A program made the position numbers and the translations under genes. This document shows, piece after piece, positions 34,001 to 41,879 of a DNA stretch of 64,000 nt; within the stretch, counting starts at the first letter, position 1; each line of letters opens with the position of its first letter. The stretch spans positions 292,405 to 356,404 of the forward strand of contig LSRX01000533.1 of the NCBI GenBank assembly GCA_001939145.1, written 5' to 3'. This DNA comes from Symbiodinium microadriaticum. Lineage: Eukaryota; Sar; Dinophyceae; Suessiales; Symbiodiniaceae. A model generated the notes under the pieces. It did no database searches and was not told the origin of the DNA. It worked only from the letters and a program-made list of their open reading frames with translations.

Positions 34001-37000
34001 TTTCGGTGAGCCTTGTTTTCAGCTCCGCAACTGTCTCCTCCACCCCTGCATCCAACTCTAACTCCTGGCCACTAATTCTTTGGATGGAGACCTTTACGAC
34101 CATCGGCACGTCCATGACCGCTCCCAGCAAGAGAAGGTGCGGGCTGTTCAAGCATGTACAAGTGAGTATGCCTTGCTCGTTACCACCAGGTGTTAGCTGT
34201 AAGCTGCTCAGCTACTCACTGCTGCGAAGAAATCGCCTTGCCGATGCTAACAGTTAACACCGTACACGCCACAGTGGCGCCTTGTTATCAAACATTGGGC
34301 CATGCAGCTCGAATTTCAGGAGTCTTGCAACTCAGGAGACCTGCAAAATGCAGCAAGCCCGGTCTGGTCTTTTTTCGGTCCGAATGCACAAGTGAGCACA
34401 GCTGCACGCTCCACACTGATCTTGCGGAGCGGTTCACCCCCTATCTACGCTCTTGTAGGGCTTCGTGGGTTCCTCAATTTCTTTCCGAAGGGAGAAGGTC
34501 AGCAAGAGACTTGGAATTATGAACACCACTCCGTACAGGACATACACGCCCATCTTCCATTTGGGCGCACCGGGAGCGGTAGGATCCAGAAACTGGTATA
34601 TAATACTAAAGCAAGCGCCACCCAGTGCACCGCTGATTTGTGTCACAAGGTTCAAGGTAGACTGCAGCATTCCCTGCTGTTCGGCGCTGCTGGCCTTGCC
34701 AATGATTGCCACCAAGACTGCAGAACTCATGAGTGGTAGACCCCCGAACAATGCACTTTCGAGGTAGATGTGCCACGGCTTGGTAGCTAGCATGATGATT
34801 ACGCTGGCCAATCCGACTGAAATGGTGCTAGTGGCGAGTACTCCCACTCGACCGAGAGCAGGCAGGAGCAAGTTGACCCCAATTGCCATCCAGGCTATGG
34901 CAGAAATTGCATCCAACAGCCCCCCAAGGTAGCTGTCATGCCGGCTCCAGGCAAAATGCTGCTGCAGGAACCTGGCCAAGATGCAAAGCCACCCCGTGTA
35001 GTGAAAAGCATCTATCACACCAATAGCTGTCAACTTTTGGACCAATGGATTCTGCACGAGGGCATGGAAGGAGGTGGTGGGCACCAGCAGGGACCAAGAA
35101 AAGGGAATTCTTTGATCTGGTCGCAATGACTCCGGCAAGCAGAAAATTGCCAGGAAAAGATCGATAAGCTTCCCGAGCATACCCACCAGAAATGCCATCC
35201 TCATGCTCAGGACACTTCCCAACATGACCCCAAGCAGCCCGCTGAGGATGCATGTGCCTTCCACGAAGGTGATTGCGCGAACAATGCTGGGGGCATGGTC
35301 AACGCGGTCAATGTACCAGGCCGTTGGCACAGCAAAGACGGGAATGAGAGCAAGGAAGCCTATCCAGAAGTCCCACATGGCCGAAAGGTTGAACCAGACC
35401 ACCGCAGCAGAGGTCACACTGGTGATTGCCTGAACAGCAAGCAGAACCAAGAAGAATCGATAAAGTATGTGCCTACGAAATCCCAAGAGTACCGCCAAGA
35501 CCTCTTGTCCGGCTCTGCGGCTTCGGTTTGCATAAGATCCGGGATGCCATGCTGATCCGAATAGCAAGGATCGCCGGTCGTCTGCCAAGTGAGTCGCTTA
35601 TCGCACCCAGCCTGGGAAGAGAAAACACTTAAAAGTGCAAGAAGAAGGAAAGAGAAAGAGGGCCTGAGACAAAGTGGGCCTCGGCCTCTCTCTTGCCAAG
35701 CGGCGTTGGCCCTGTCAAGAACTGAACCACAGGCCCGGCCAAGCCTTCAAAGCAGCACGCAAGAACGACAGCGCCTGGGCCTTCTAGGTAGAGACTTTCC
35801 GCAGGCTGCCAATCCACTTTGAAGTTGGGCTATGTCGGGGTGGCTTCGGAAGCGCCCCCTACGAGTAGCTGCCCTGGTTACCTGGTTACTAAGGAGGGGA
35901 TTCATTTTTGAATTCTTCCGAAATCTGTCGATCACACACCCACCTCTCACGACAGCGAGCTGCATCGCGTCCGTCGCAGCTCGGCTACAGGGTAACGAAG
36001 CCATGTTAACTGCACAGTCCACGGGCGCTTCCGCATGCTGGCGCGCGAAGTAGTTCAAGTACCTTGGGTCGACAGGTGCCATCCTCCAGCTGTTCTGAGC
36101 TACGAAGTGAGTGCTGTCAGTGGTCAGGCCAAAGCACATGTAGGGAATGCTCGGTGCAACAGCTGCCACGGAGAAGATTCCCAGCAGGTGAATGATCCAC
36201 ATGGGCCCAACTCGCTCAACGATATACCACAGACCTGTCAAAATCAAAGTGCCTCCTCCATACTGGCATGTAAGTATCGGATGACTATAGAACTCACGTC
36301 ACAATGTGCACCAGTTCAGGGTCTATCTTTTAATATTTCCGAATAGGACGGAGGTGCTGCGCGGAGGTTCGAGCTGTTCCTCTTCCTGAAGAACTTCGAC
36401 GGTCTTTTGAGGCCCGCCGACGCGACGGCGAAGGAACAATGAAATGGAAAAGGCAACCGCATGTGGCAGCACCACAGCCAGCACAAAAGATAGCCGTCCC
36501 GCATTCGCGGCAAGGAGACTGCCAAAGACTGATTGCCGATCTGTGCCAGGCACATTTTGGACAGCTGTGAGTTGGGCGTGCTGTTCGCCCCCGCGGCGCT
36601 CAAGCTTCGTACTCACTTGCAGCAGCTCAAGACGCAAAGCCTCTTCGTCTGCAGAGTCAACCTCATCAAAGACTGCCTGGGTTTCTTTGCACACGGCATC
36701 AGGGCAGGCAGCAGCCTCCGATGCAGCTGGATGCCATGGAAGTGAAACGTAAATTGCCACTCCAAGGATGTGGCCGAGTCGCAGCATTTTTTCCGACCCG
36801 AAGCATCTCGAGGTACGATGGCCACGGGAACACGAGAGCAAGCACATGATGTAAACTCCGTTTGCTGCAGCCTTTGCAATCAGAGAAGTGTGCAGGGCCT
36901 CGTCAAAAACGACAATGCTTGGCTCGATCGACGAACCACCTTCAGAGCAGCAGGTTGCCGGTGTCTGGACGGTCTCCCCCTCGGGCCTACAAAAGCAAAC

Positions 37001-40000
37001 CCAAAAGAGAACGGCACAAGTACTTGCAATAAGAGCCACCGGGAGGATTCTATCTACGAGCGCAAACACCGAAGGAGTGCTGTCACCCGCCTCGTGCATT
37101 CGCCCGTGCTCCAGGAAGGCTCGGGGCCCCGCCCAGGCTTGACGCCAGAGACACCTTCGGATCCAGGACGTACCTCCAGGCTGGCCAGATGAGTATTCGA
37201 GAGGTGCCGCGAGCACAAGACGCTCAGATCGGATGCTCAGCTGGTCTTCATGCGAGCTCTACCACGTTCAGTGCTAAGGCATGCACTGATAGTTGAGCAC
37301 GACCACGCTCGAGGCTTGAATCAGCCGGCGTGCTGCATAGTACGGGCACCATCCGTAGCCCCTGGATTCAGTGAGAATCAGTGATGCAAGAACGCCGAGA
37401 TCACCGAACAAAAAGACTTCAGTGGTCTGCATGTCACAGGGCCACCTGTGGGCGGGCATCCGTCGTCAACATGCTTTAACTTATGCAGACGACAGATGCA
37501 TGGCTGCGGCACTGACACATCACGAACCAGAACTGAGCTGGGACCCATTTCTGCGGCAAGCCAAGCTTCGACTCCAGGCCCTTGGCGCGCAGGTCCTCGA
37601 TGGTGTAAATGCCTCTGCAACGAGGCCGGGTCTGCTATGTCACACTACACCCAAGGTTCCTGCTGCACGGCATGCCATGCCCACTGTGGAAAAGCACGTC
37701 ACGCGAACAGCAACTGTAAGGGATTTCACCACGTGATTGTGATGCCCCAGCATGCGGTCCAACCTGTATCGAGCAGCTGCGACTGGTGAGCGAGTGCAGT
37801 CTCGTACCTCAGTGCACGGGAAGTAAAATAGTCGTGAACATGTGCTCTCTTTGCAGGTTCACAAGAGGAAGCAGAAATGCGTAACGCTTTTACACCCGAT
37901 TGTCGCAGAATCCACTGACGGCTTTCTTTGCCTCGGGACTTCTCGAAGTGCGTGCAAAGGCTGTCCCTGTTCGCCTTCTCCCTGGCCCATGGAGCAGTCA
38001 ACTGTCGGCACATCCTCAGTGAACACGTAGAAAAACGGTCGCAATAAGGACTCTGGATGCTGCTCTCCATGCACCCCGCCATACCCCGCCCCACAGTTCA
38101 GCCCGCAAGCTCGTCCACGCGCTCTCGATCGCCCTCCTTGCTCACCTCTGGGTGGACGCACATGTTGCCTCAGCTGTTGGATAGCGAGCTCAGATCGAAT
38201 CCTTTCGCCTGCCATCTTCCATATTGACCTATTGACATCTTCACCCCTTTTTGCAGGGAAGCCGCGAATCGAAACAGGCACCGGGAATCGAAAGGCAAGG
38301 AAACGAACCGCAAGGAAAGCACGAGAATACCCACCCGAAACGAATCGAACCGCAACGTCGGCCGTGTGGAAACGATCCAAAACGAACCGCAACGCCGCCC
38401 AAACGAAACGAACGAAACATCAGCAGCAACATAGCAGCAACATTAGCCGCTGGCGGCAGCCCACGAAACGTTAGCAGCAGGAGTAACACTGGCGGCAGCG
38501 CCTGCGTTGTTGCTGTTGAACATGCTGAAATTGATACTCCCCGGCGCCCTCTGCCCACTTCCCCTTGTTTCTTACGAGCCAACACCAGAGACGTGCGGGA
38601 ATACCAATTTCAACGCTTCTGGCCCCAAAAAAGCTGAAATTGATACTACCCCGCGCCCTCCCCCACTGCCCCTATATGCCCCAGCACCAGAGAACACACA
38701 TCGAATCGAATCGAAACGCCTAGCGCTACCCAAACGAATCGCAACGATTCAGCAAACCGTTTGCTGTTTCATCTCCGGCAGCTCAATGAAAATTGAAACG
38801 ATTTCCGATTTCCTGACCTCAGCCACGCCGACTCCCGAACATAATGCCTCACCGCTCACCACGCATGAGCCTGCCGGGACTTCCACGCAATTTTCCATGC
38901 GAGCGGCGTCTTGCAGATAATCCGACCTGAAGTGGCACTGGTCCAAGAAGATCAAGAAGCTACAGGAGGATCAGCACTGATTCTAGTGAAGCAAGCCACC
39001 GCCAAGATGTGCCCGGCAGACAAGCCGGTCGGCTCTTGAACACAATCCTCACCTTTGCACGGCATCGGCTAACGCAGAAAAATGCAAGCGACTGTTCACA
39101 AGATGTTGATCCTGAAATAACCTTAAGCTGCCATTCCGATGTCTGGAAGGTCTCTGAGGTGCGGTCTTTCTTTCGATGCTCGATCTTTGGCTAAAACCTC
39201 CACACGGAAGTCTATGACCTGGCACTGCTGCGCTGCGTTGCAAATGTGTCGCAAGACGCTGCCCTGCCTTCCGCAGCTCCTCAAGAGCTTTGCTCATCTC
39301 GGGAACTGTCCGTGTGCAATAAACCAACCGACCCACTTCAGGGTGTGCCCACTGGTACCTAAGTGGCACAACATCAACACTTTACTTTCATCTGGACCAT
39401 CTGGACGCTTACATACAAGTTCCCACTGCATGTGCGCAGCTCTGACGAAGACAAGCGGCGAGGTGATCAATGAGAACAAGGTGACAGTTTTCCCTGGCAG
39501 TGTGAAGCAAGACGTGTCTTGAATGCATTTATCCAAGGAGGAGAACAGCTGCTGCATGCGGCTTACAGCTGGCCGGCTAGCCCCTCTCGCGGCCCCTCAG
39601 CGCATTGGATTCAAGGGAATGCCAGCCTGCCTGTACCCGTCGGCATCTCAAGGACGCCATTACCTTTGGCATCCAATGCCCGCTTCAACTCGCACATGTA
39701 GCGGTACCTCGAATGATGCTGGTCTTCCTGCTACAGGCCCTATATGAATGGACAAGCGACACTTAGACTGAAATGAAGCTGGTTGAAGTTCCGAAAAAAA
39801 GTAGCGCAGGTACCAGGGTGTGTCGACATGGAGACTGCTCACTGTTCTTGTAAACACTTACTGCCTTGACACGTTAGCCGTTAGCCATTTCGACATTGTG
39901 GGGAACTCGGAGCTCCGTTGCAGCAGCAGCTTTTGCGCATACCCGAGGTCTCGTCTGGCAGTGGCTTGTTCCGCATGCGGGTTCAAGTGTCTCCGGCTGA

Positions 40001-40382
40001 CACACACACACACACAATAGAAACAGCACCTCCCACCGGTGAGAAGTATGCTTCAACAAGGCTAAACACAAAACTCGGTCACACTGGGATACCCGCATGT
40101 CACTACCTCCATGCGCCTTTTGGCAAGACAAAAAAGTGTATGATGCCGGCGACAGGACTGTACCGGTAACAAGTCGAATTCTGCCTTTGGGCCAAGTTTT
40201 CAGTCACGGACTGAACCCTGCATTTTTGTTGACAACTTATGTCCTGCCACCACCGTCCCTTGCCATCTAGATCGAAGCAGTCGCAGCCTTCTGACACAAA
40301 TGCCATCCAGCTACTGTTCCGGGTAGATGCTGTCATATGGGAAGAACACGCGCAGCTCGCCGATGTAGAATGTGAAACCCAT
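20731..40382 (-). CDS. ERCC2: XPD/ERCC2/Rad3 DNA helicase of TFIIH
   Basis: Thirty-one exons rebuild about 680 of the usual ~760 residues. The start ATG is at 40382 ([11 protein letters not shown]) and the stop at 20731. Motifs in order: Walker A MPTGTG-KT across 39631/39493; YCTRTVPEM; the four Fe-S cysteines in [21 protein letters not shown] and GWCPYY; Walker B VVFDE-AHNID, split by the intron 36898-25765; [36 protein letters not shown]. Twenty-seven junctions are resolved on both sides: 20 GC, 5 GA and 2 GT donors, all with AG|G acceptors. Three pieces are not placed: a microexon near the SSR loop (39.1-38.2 kb), one after 25712, and one between 24731 and 24105. XPD is the 5'-3' helicase for repair and transcription start. 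The 11.1-kb intron holds other same-strand genes. Confidence 0.95.
25400..25690 (-). CDS. Open segment inside XPD intron 12, unknown
   Basis: About 90 codons are open on the minus strand just after XPD exon 12. The translation includes [20 protein letters not shown] and [20 protein letters not shown]. It lies where the missing short XPD exon (the stretch after LSVKLNR) should be, but it does not match XPD. It may be chance, an alternative exon or a remnant of another gene. No motif is recognised. Confidence 0.25.
25987..27414 (-). CDS. FIST-domain protein, single exon
   Basis: From an ATG at 27414 one open frame of 475 codons runs to a stop at 25987. Residues around 120-190 read [18 protein letters not shown] and then [12 protein letters not shown], which matches the FIST N-terminal domain (a strand of aliphatics, then the conserved xxGCTSGG-like turn). 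The central and C-terminal parts are Gly/Pro-rich and fit the FIST-C region ([27 protein letters not shown]). FIST domains are proposed small-ligand sensors; the ligand is unknown. The first ~100 residues may be a targeting extension. The gene lies wholly inside the large XPD intron on the same strand, and the inverted-repeat element begins about 70 bases upstream. The lack of introns beside intron-dense genes suggests a retroposed copy. Confidence 0.65.
   Translation of the reverse strand: MIVKGTRPLPSKQLWPREGRTTTARSLPVFACPDVSKQSSQTHWVQNAAGALAMCSLVSTCPRSVSRSVRSLRFSKTRLQAVCVAESAQADAQAAADEVLAAVGPRGPGFAIVLIPRRLSTGAPGILQHIGSNLGAAVPVVACTSGGPTLQLGVMDVQPGLVAEGFSLTPDTLDADLQKLGSSPGSVFLLGDPAISAPGLARTLGTVDKKWPASVKSGMMAAPPEQPGGPAVWVNGKAIPAGFVGLLLPGPASAMVDLLGCVPVGGELEIFEADVQRGKPPALLQIGTDQEGDYRDVTETEKGTAGIPRRVGIMAAQALKSVMEENNLGGPKEMLLGLSRPTSTPTNPTGNLAAAWSLFNWVGVSKSGAAMLAGGDPVAEGLMPTGALRMCQCFRVAPASATWQRLLSQCQGPARMALALAGGRGIAPKEGASVVAAGGTPALGGLGMSVIGSAAPGAPLAIHRQAALLVTFSGP
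27484..28830. mobile_element. Element bounded by inverted repeat arrays
   Basis: The left end holds six copies of GATCAAAAAAAAATTAA (27484-27654). The right end holds about four copies of the reverse complement TTAATTTTTTTTTGATC (28748-28826). Between them lie internal direct repeats: GCTTAAAAGTTGCTGTATTT at 27751 and 28313, a TGCGTGCCGGGC block at about 28101 and about 28236, and G-rich palindromes such as GGGGGGCGCAGCCCCCC near 27693. There is also a (TAG)n tract and a CCTT-rich tract (28556-28725). No transposase frame is visible, so this would be a non-autonomous element. I could not see a clear target-site duplication. It sits inside the XPD intron between the HEAT exon and the FIST gene. 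Confidence 0.6.
28556..28725. repeat. CCTT/CCCT microsatellite
   Basis: About 170 bases of imperfect CCTT, later CCCT, units on the plus strand. It lies in the right half of the inverted-repeat element. Confidence 0.9.
29431..30084 (-). CDS. HEAT-repeat exon
   Basis: The exon starts after TTAG|G at 30084 and reads [20 protein letters not shown] then [20 protein letters not shown]. It continues through at least four helical pairs with HEAT/PBS-lyase character: [52 protein letters not shown] and [20 protein letters not shown]. The repeat cores probably end near residue 190; the open frame runs on to 29431 but the last ~40 codons may be intron. No start codon or upstream exon was found between 30084 and the next open segment. 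HEAT solenoids are scaffolds. It lies inside the XPD intron on the same strand. Confidence 0.65.
   Translation of the reverse strand, partial: DVIENDIHLATRCLAVELLPHCSERGQRDVIEMLLRLAADEDVVVKSTAIGVMGQCAHFDAKVCEVLRQQLEHQDAHVRSAALLSLKDLELEHDKDALFDAVSTCLDDPASNMVHGALKCLESLLDGREAVICELASPLIDHGDATVREAAVALLGSLPELQHVLDSMSREPELCCSQQNLAIRLKLSFVTRGPRQDDQRREAGSFECAEGCRRPEL
30370..30895 (-). CDS. Unknown gene, several exon pieces
   Basis: Three minus-strand pieces in order look coding. [20 protein letters not shown] then [20 protein letters not shown] covers about 30890-30675. [15 protein letters not shown] covers about 30665-30620. [19 protein letters not shown] covers about 30570-30515. The first ends at a likely GC donor and the third is followed by GC. 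No domain is recognised; the middle piece is ankyrin-like but too short to call. It lies inside the large XPD intron. Confidence 0.35.
31004..31645 (-). CDS. Unknown gene, three exons
   Basis: Exon-like stretches: [20 protein letters not shown] then [20 protein letters not shown] (about 31643-31505); [20 protein letters not shown] (from AG|G near 31453); and [20 protein letters not shown] then [16 protein letters not shown] to a stop at 31004. The first-to-second junction would be a GT donor to CTGCAG|G. The translation is well balanced and clearly protein-like, but I recognise no family. The gene lies in the XPD intron, downstream of the ubiquitin-like/stalk gene and on the same strand. Confidence 0.45.
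32802..34115 (-). CDS. Ubiquitin-like + dynein-stalk-like + HEAT protein
   Basis: One uninterrupted frame of 437 codons from the ATG at 34115. Residues 6-50 ([19 protein letters not shown], later [18 protein letters not shown]) look like the first two-thirds of a ubiquitin-like fold. Residues about 70-230 resemble the coiled stalk region of dynein heavy chains: [20 protein letters not shown], a [19 protein letters not shown] segment, then [20 protein letters not shown]. Residues about 250-430 are helical repeats of HEAT type ([40 protein letters not shown]). AAA ATPase domains are absent, so it is not a motor. Role unknown; a cytoskeletal adaptor is possible. It is intron-poor, inside the XPD intron and on the same strand. 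Confidence 0.6.
   Translation of the reverse strand: MDVPMVVKVSIQRISGQELELDAGVEETVAELKTRLTEKCQVPLLCQRLLLQAPPPEDFREKLMLVMKKRAAEILSHLDVHDLYEMKAIFSPARPMYQCFAVVYRLIASCPSVKNLQRRRANPQSVPGPGWDVLKPLLCSDTFDFIRGLQEFPEEVVQAKVQERHIHQAESIAQDMGGTFTPGHQAKFSKASQILCEWALISIELYKTWAVKEVSPNLEDAFPLSLYSIGGELKLSLLTDVEPAFANLSSDHEHVLDAVQALAVLGGNCLDRAVPALVDKLKHWEQTIRSAACASLKHLAQQDATVAELLRGQLGPCIPRHRPKPWPASVEIMDVLVNLPGDHLHTLSWLVGVMCFADPDESEIGWSYFQRVEQYADAAELTGLLISFMKEKKIGDVRELNTFLGHVVKNPDVRDAQGMICDALAKAGATLQVMSLI
34434..36234 (-). CDS. Major facilitator superfamily transporter
   Basis: Exons 36234-35951, 35805-35711, 35611-35558 and 35472-34434 join in frame (GT, GC and GA donors). They give about 490 residues with roughly 11-12 membrane segments. 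The first is [17 protein letters not shown]; the second [20 protein letters not shown]; then the MFS motif A equivalent [12 protein letters not shown]; the last exon carries eight or nine more helices, including [15 protein letters not shown] and [20 protein letters not shown] small upstream exon with the start codon is missing. The substrate is unknown. The closest general class I can name is the SLC46/tetracycline-transporter-like group, by overall layout only. It lies inside the XPD intron on the same strand, 316 bases before the ubiquitin-like/stalk gene. Confidence 0.85.
36323..36787 (-). CDS. Small signal-anchored membrane protein
   Basis: From the ATG at 36787, 154 codons encode a signal-peptide-like start ([20 protein letters not shown]). 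An acidic, lumenal-type stretch follows ([20 protein letters not shown]), then one membrane helix ([20 protein letters not shown]) and an Arg-rich, then Glu-rich, tail. No family is recognised. The open frame extends upstream into XPD exon 11 only by chance. Its last codons could instead be spliced by a GA donor to the first MFS exon at 36234, which would make it an odd N-terminal extension of the transporter; I favour a separate gene. It lies inside the XPD intron. Confidence 0.5.
   Translation of the reverse strand: MLRLGHILGVAIYVSLPWHPAASEAAACPDAVCKETQAVFDEVDSADEEALRLELLQVSTKLERRGGEQHAQLTAVQNVPGTDRQSVFGSLLAANAGRLSFVLAVVLPHAVAFSISLFLRRRVGGPQKTVEVLQEEEQLEPPRSTSVLFGNIKR
38524..38700. repeat. 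Direct repeat GCTGAAATTGATACT, ~108-bp step
   Basis: Two copies, at about 38524-38594 and 38632-38699, share GCTGAAATTGATACT, a C-rich CGCGCCCTC core and CACCAGAGA. Around them (38255-38480 and 38700-38750) runs a low-complexity CGAA/CGAAT-rich stretch. The whole lies in an XPD intron between exons at 39129 and 38168 and may hide the missing XPD microexon. Confidence 0.6.
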
Positions 40383-40869
40383 GATCCGTTGCCTTGCACA
40401 GAGCACGGATGAAGATCTCAATTTGGAGTGCAGAATCTGATGCTTCTCTGCTGGCAATGTCTATGTCGATTTTTTCGCTCGATCAGATTCGAAACCCCTC
40501 AGCAACCGTGCCTTCGCTAGTTACGGAAGGCTGTTCCCGACTTCGACACTGGAGCAGGATCCTGAGCATTGCGCTTTATTACACAATTGACAGCTGACTC
40601 GGCTTCTTTCCAGACCAGCTTCTGCTTCTGCTGGGCATTTCGCGCCCTCACCGTTTGACGGCCATGTTCCCAGGTCGTTCCGTGGAGCTAGAGCCGAGAA
40701 TTCAAGCGGCGCTGCATTCCGTAGTTGCCAACAAAGCATCAAGGACAGTGGATCCTCAGTCGATCTGCCAAAGCCATCCACTGTTGTCTTGAAGCTAAGA
40801 GTAAGCCAGCGTGTCCCGAAAGCAAGCGAAGGCTGCAGCGGCTGAACCTCCTCTCTTGAGAAAGCAGTC

Positions 40870-41831
40870 ATGGTAGCAACCTTCCGGTTCCACTCCACCA
40901 CCTCCCAAAACGCAGCTCTGGCACTCTAACTGGACACATGTTCGCGGGTGCTTTGGAGGTCATGCCCAGCCTTGCCCTCCACATCGATCTCGAAGATGGG
41001 AGCATTGGCAGTGTTAAGTAAGCGTTTCAAGTCGTCTGCAACCTGTACCAACACGCCCCACAAATTCGTGCTGCATGATCAGACCGCCCATCCCACCTGC
41101 TGTGCCCCAACCATTGCTCTGCCCAGCTCAGTGATGTCCTGCCGCACATCGGATAAGCTTCATCTCACATGTTTTCAGTTCATGTCATGGGTCTAAAGTG
41201 GACCGCTGCGCTCTTCTGCACGACGCCTGCAAAATTCTGCAAACTACAAGAAAGACGGCTGGGCCACCTGGGAATGCTCAGTCAGACGCAAGCATGGCTT
41301 AGCTTCAAAGATGCCTGCTAGAGTGCGACTGAGGGCAGTACTTGCTGTGCTGTGTACTAGAATCACTAGAAGTTACTAGAAACTCCTACCAGAGTCACCA
41401 GGCCGACTGTCCTGACCGACAAAAACGGCTCCGCTGATGTCACCGTTCGCAGCCCGTCGCGGGGTGGCATTCAGCAGGAGCTCCAGGTGCTCCCCAGACT
41501 GGCAGAAGGAGCAGGATGCAGGCTTTATGTGACCAAAGGCAACTCGTAAGCCTCACGTTACCTGGCATGCAACGACACTGGTGTTCCAGGACCGCGGGCC
41601 CCAATCCGATGTGGAGCGCAGAGATTGCAGGCAAGGCTTCCGGACTAAGTCGGACCTTGCTGACCAGGACGAACTTAAAACTGGCCGTCTCTTCGCCTTG
41701 AAGTGCCTGCAACGAGGCAAGAGGAGAGTTGAGCCTTGCCACCGGAGCACAGCTTTGGCGGCGCAGTTTCACCGCTGCACCTTCTCCAGCACGGTGCGCA
41801 CCCGGTCCTGGAAGTCGACCCGGATGAACTC
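40870..41831 (-). CDS. Multi-PAS-domain protein, partial
   Basis: Five exons join cleanly: 41831-41781, 41706-41656, 41498-41412, 41138-41097 and 41042-40976. They read EFIRVDFQDRVRTVLEK, ALQGEETASFKFVLVSK, SGEHLELLLNATPRRAANGD, QDITELGRAMVGAQQ and VADDLKRLLNTANAPIFEID. The first four are the C-terminal half of one PAS domain and its PAC motif; the fifth starts a second PAS domain. A further exon near 40900-40845 has VVEWNRKVATMTAFSREEV; its phase to the fifth exon is not settled. Donors are GT, GT, GA, GT and GC. The upstream and output-domain exons are not found. Such tandem PAS proteins sense redox, light or ligands. XPD starts only about 500 bases downstream. Confidence 0.8.
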
Positions 41832-41879
41832 CTCTTGGCTTCGGTCAACGCTTTAGAATGATACGTTTCCTGACACAGG

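Noticed and set aside
36323-37216. One 297-codon gene on the minus strand
   Set aside because: It is a composite: its upstream part includes XPD exon 11 (36939-36899) and intron sequence read through by chance; only the part from the ATG at 36787 was kept as a separate small gene.
37859-38392. A 177-codon minus-strand gene with FDRF/FRFP-like repeats
   Set aside because: It is the translation of the CGAA-rich low-complexity intron of XPD; the true XPD exons here are 38168-38111 and 38014-37932 in other phases.
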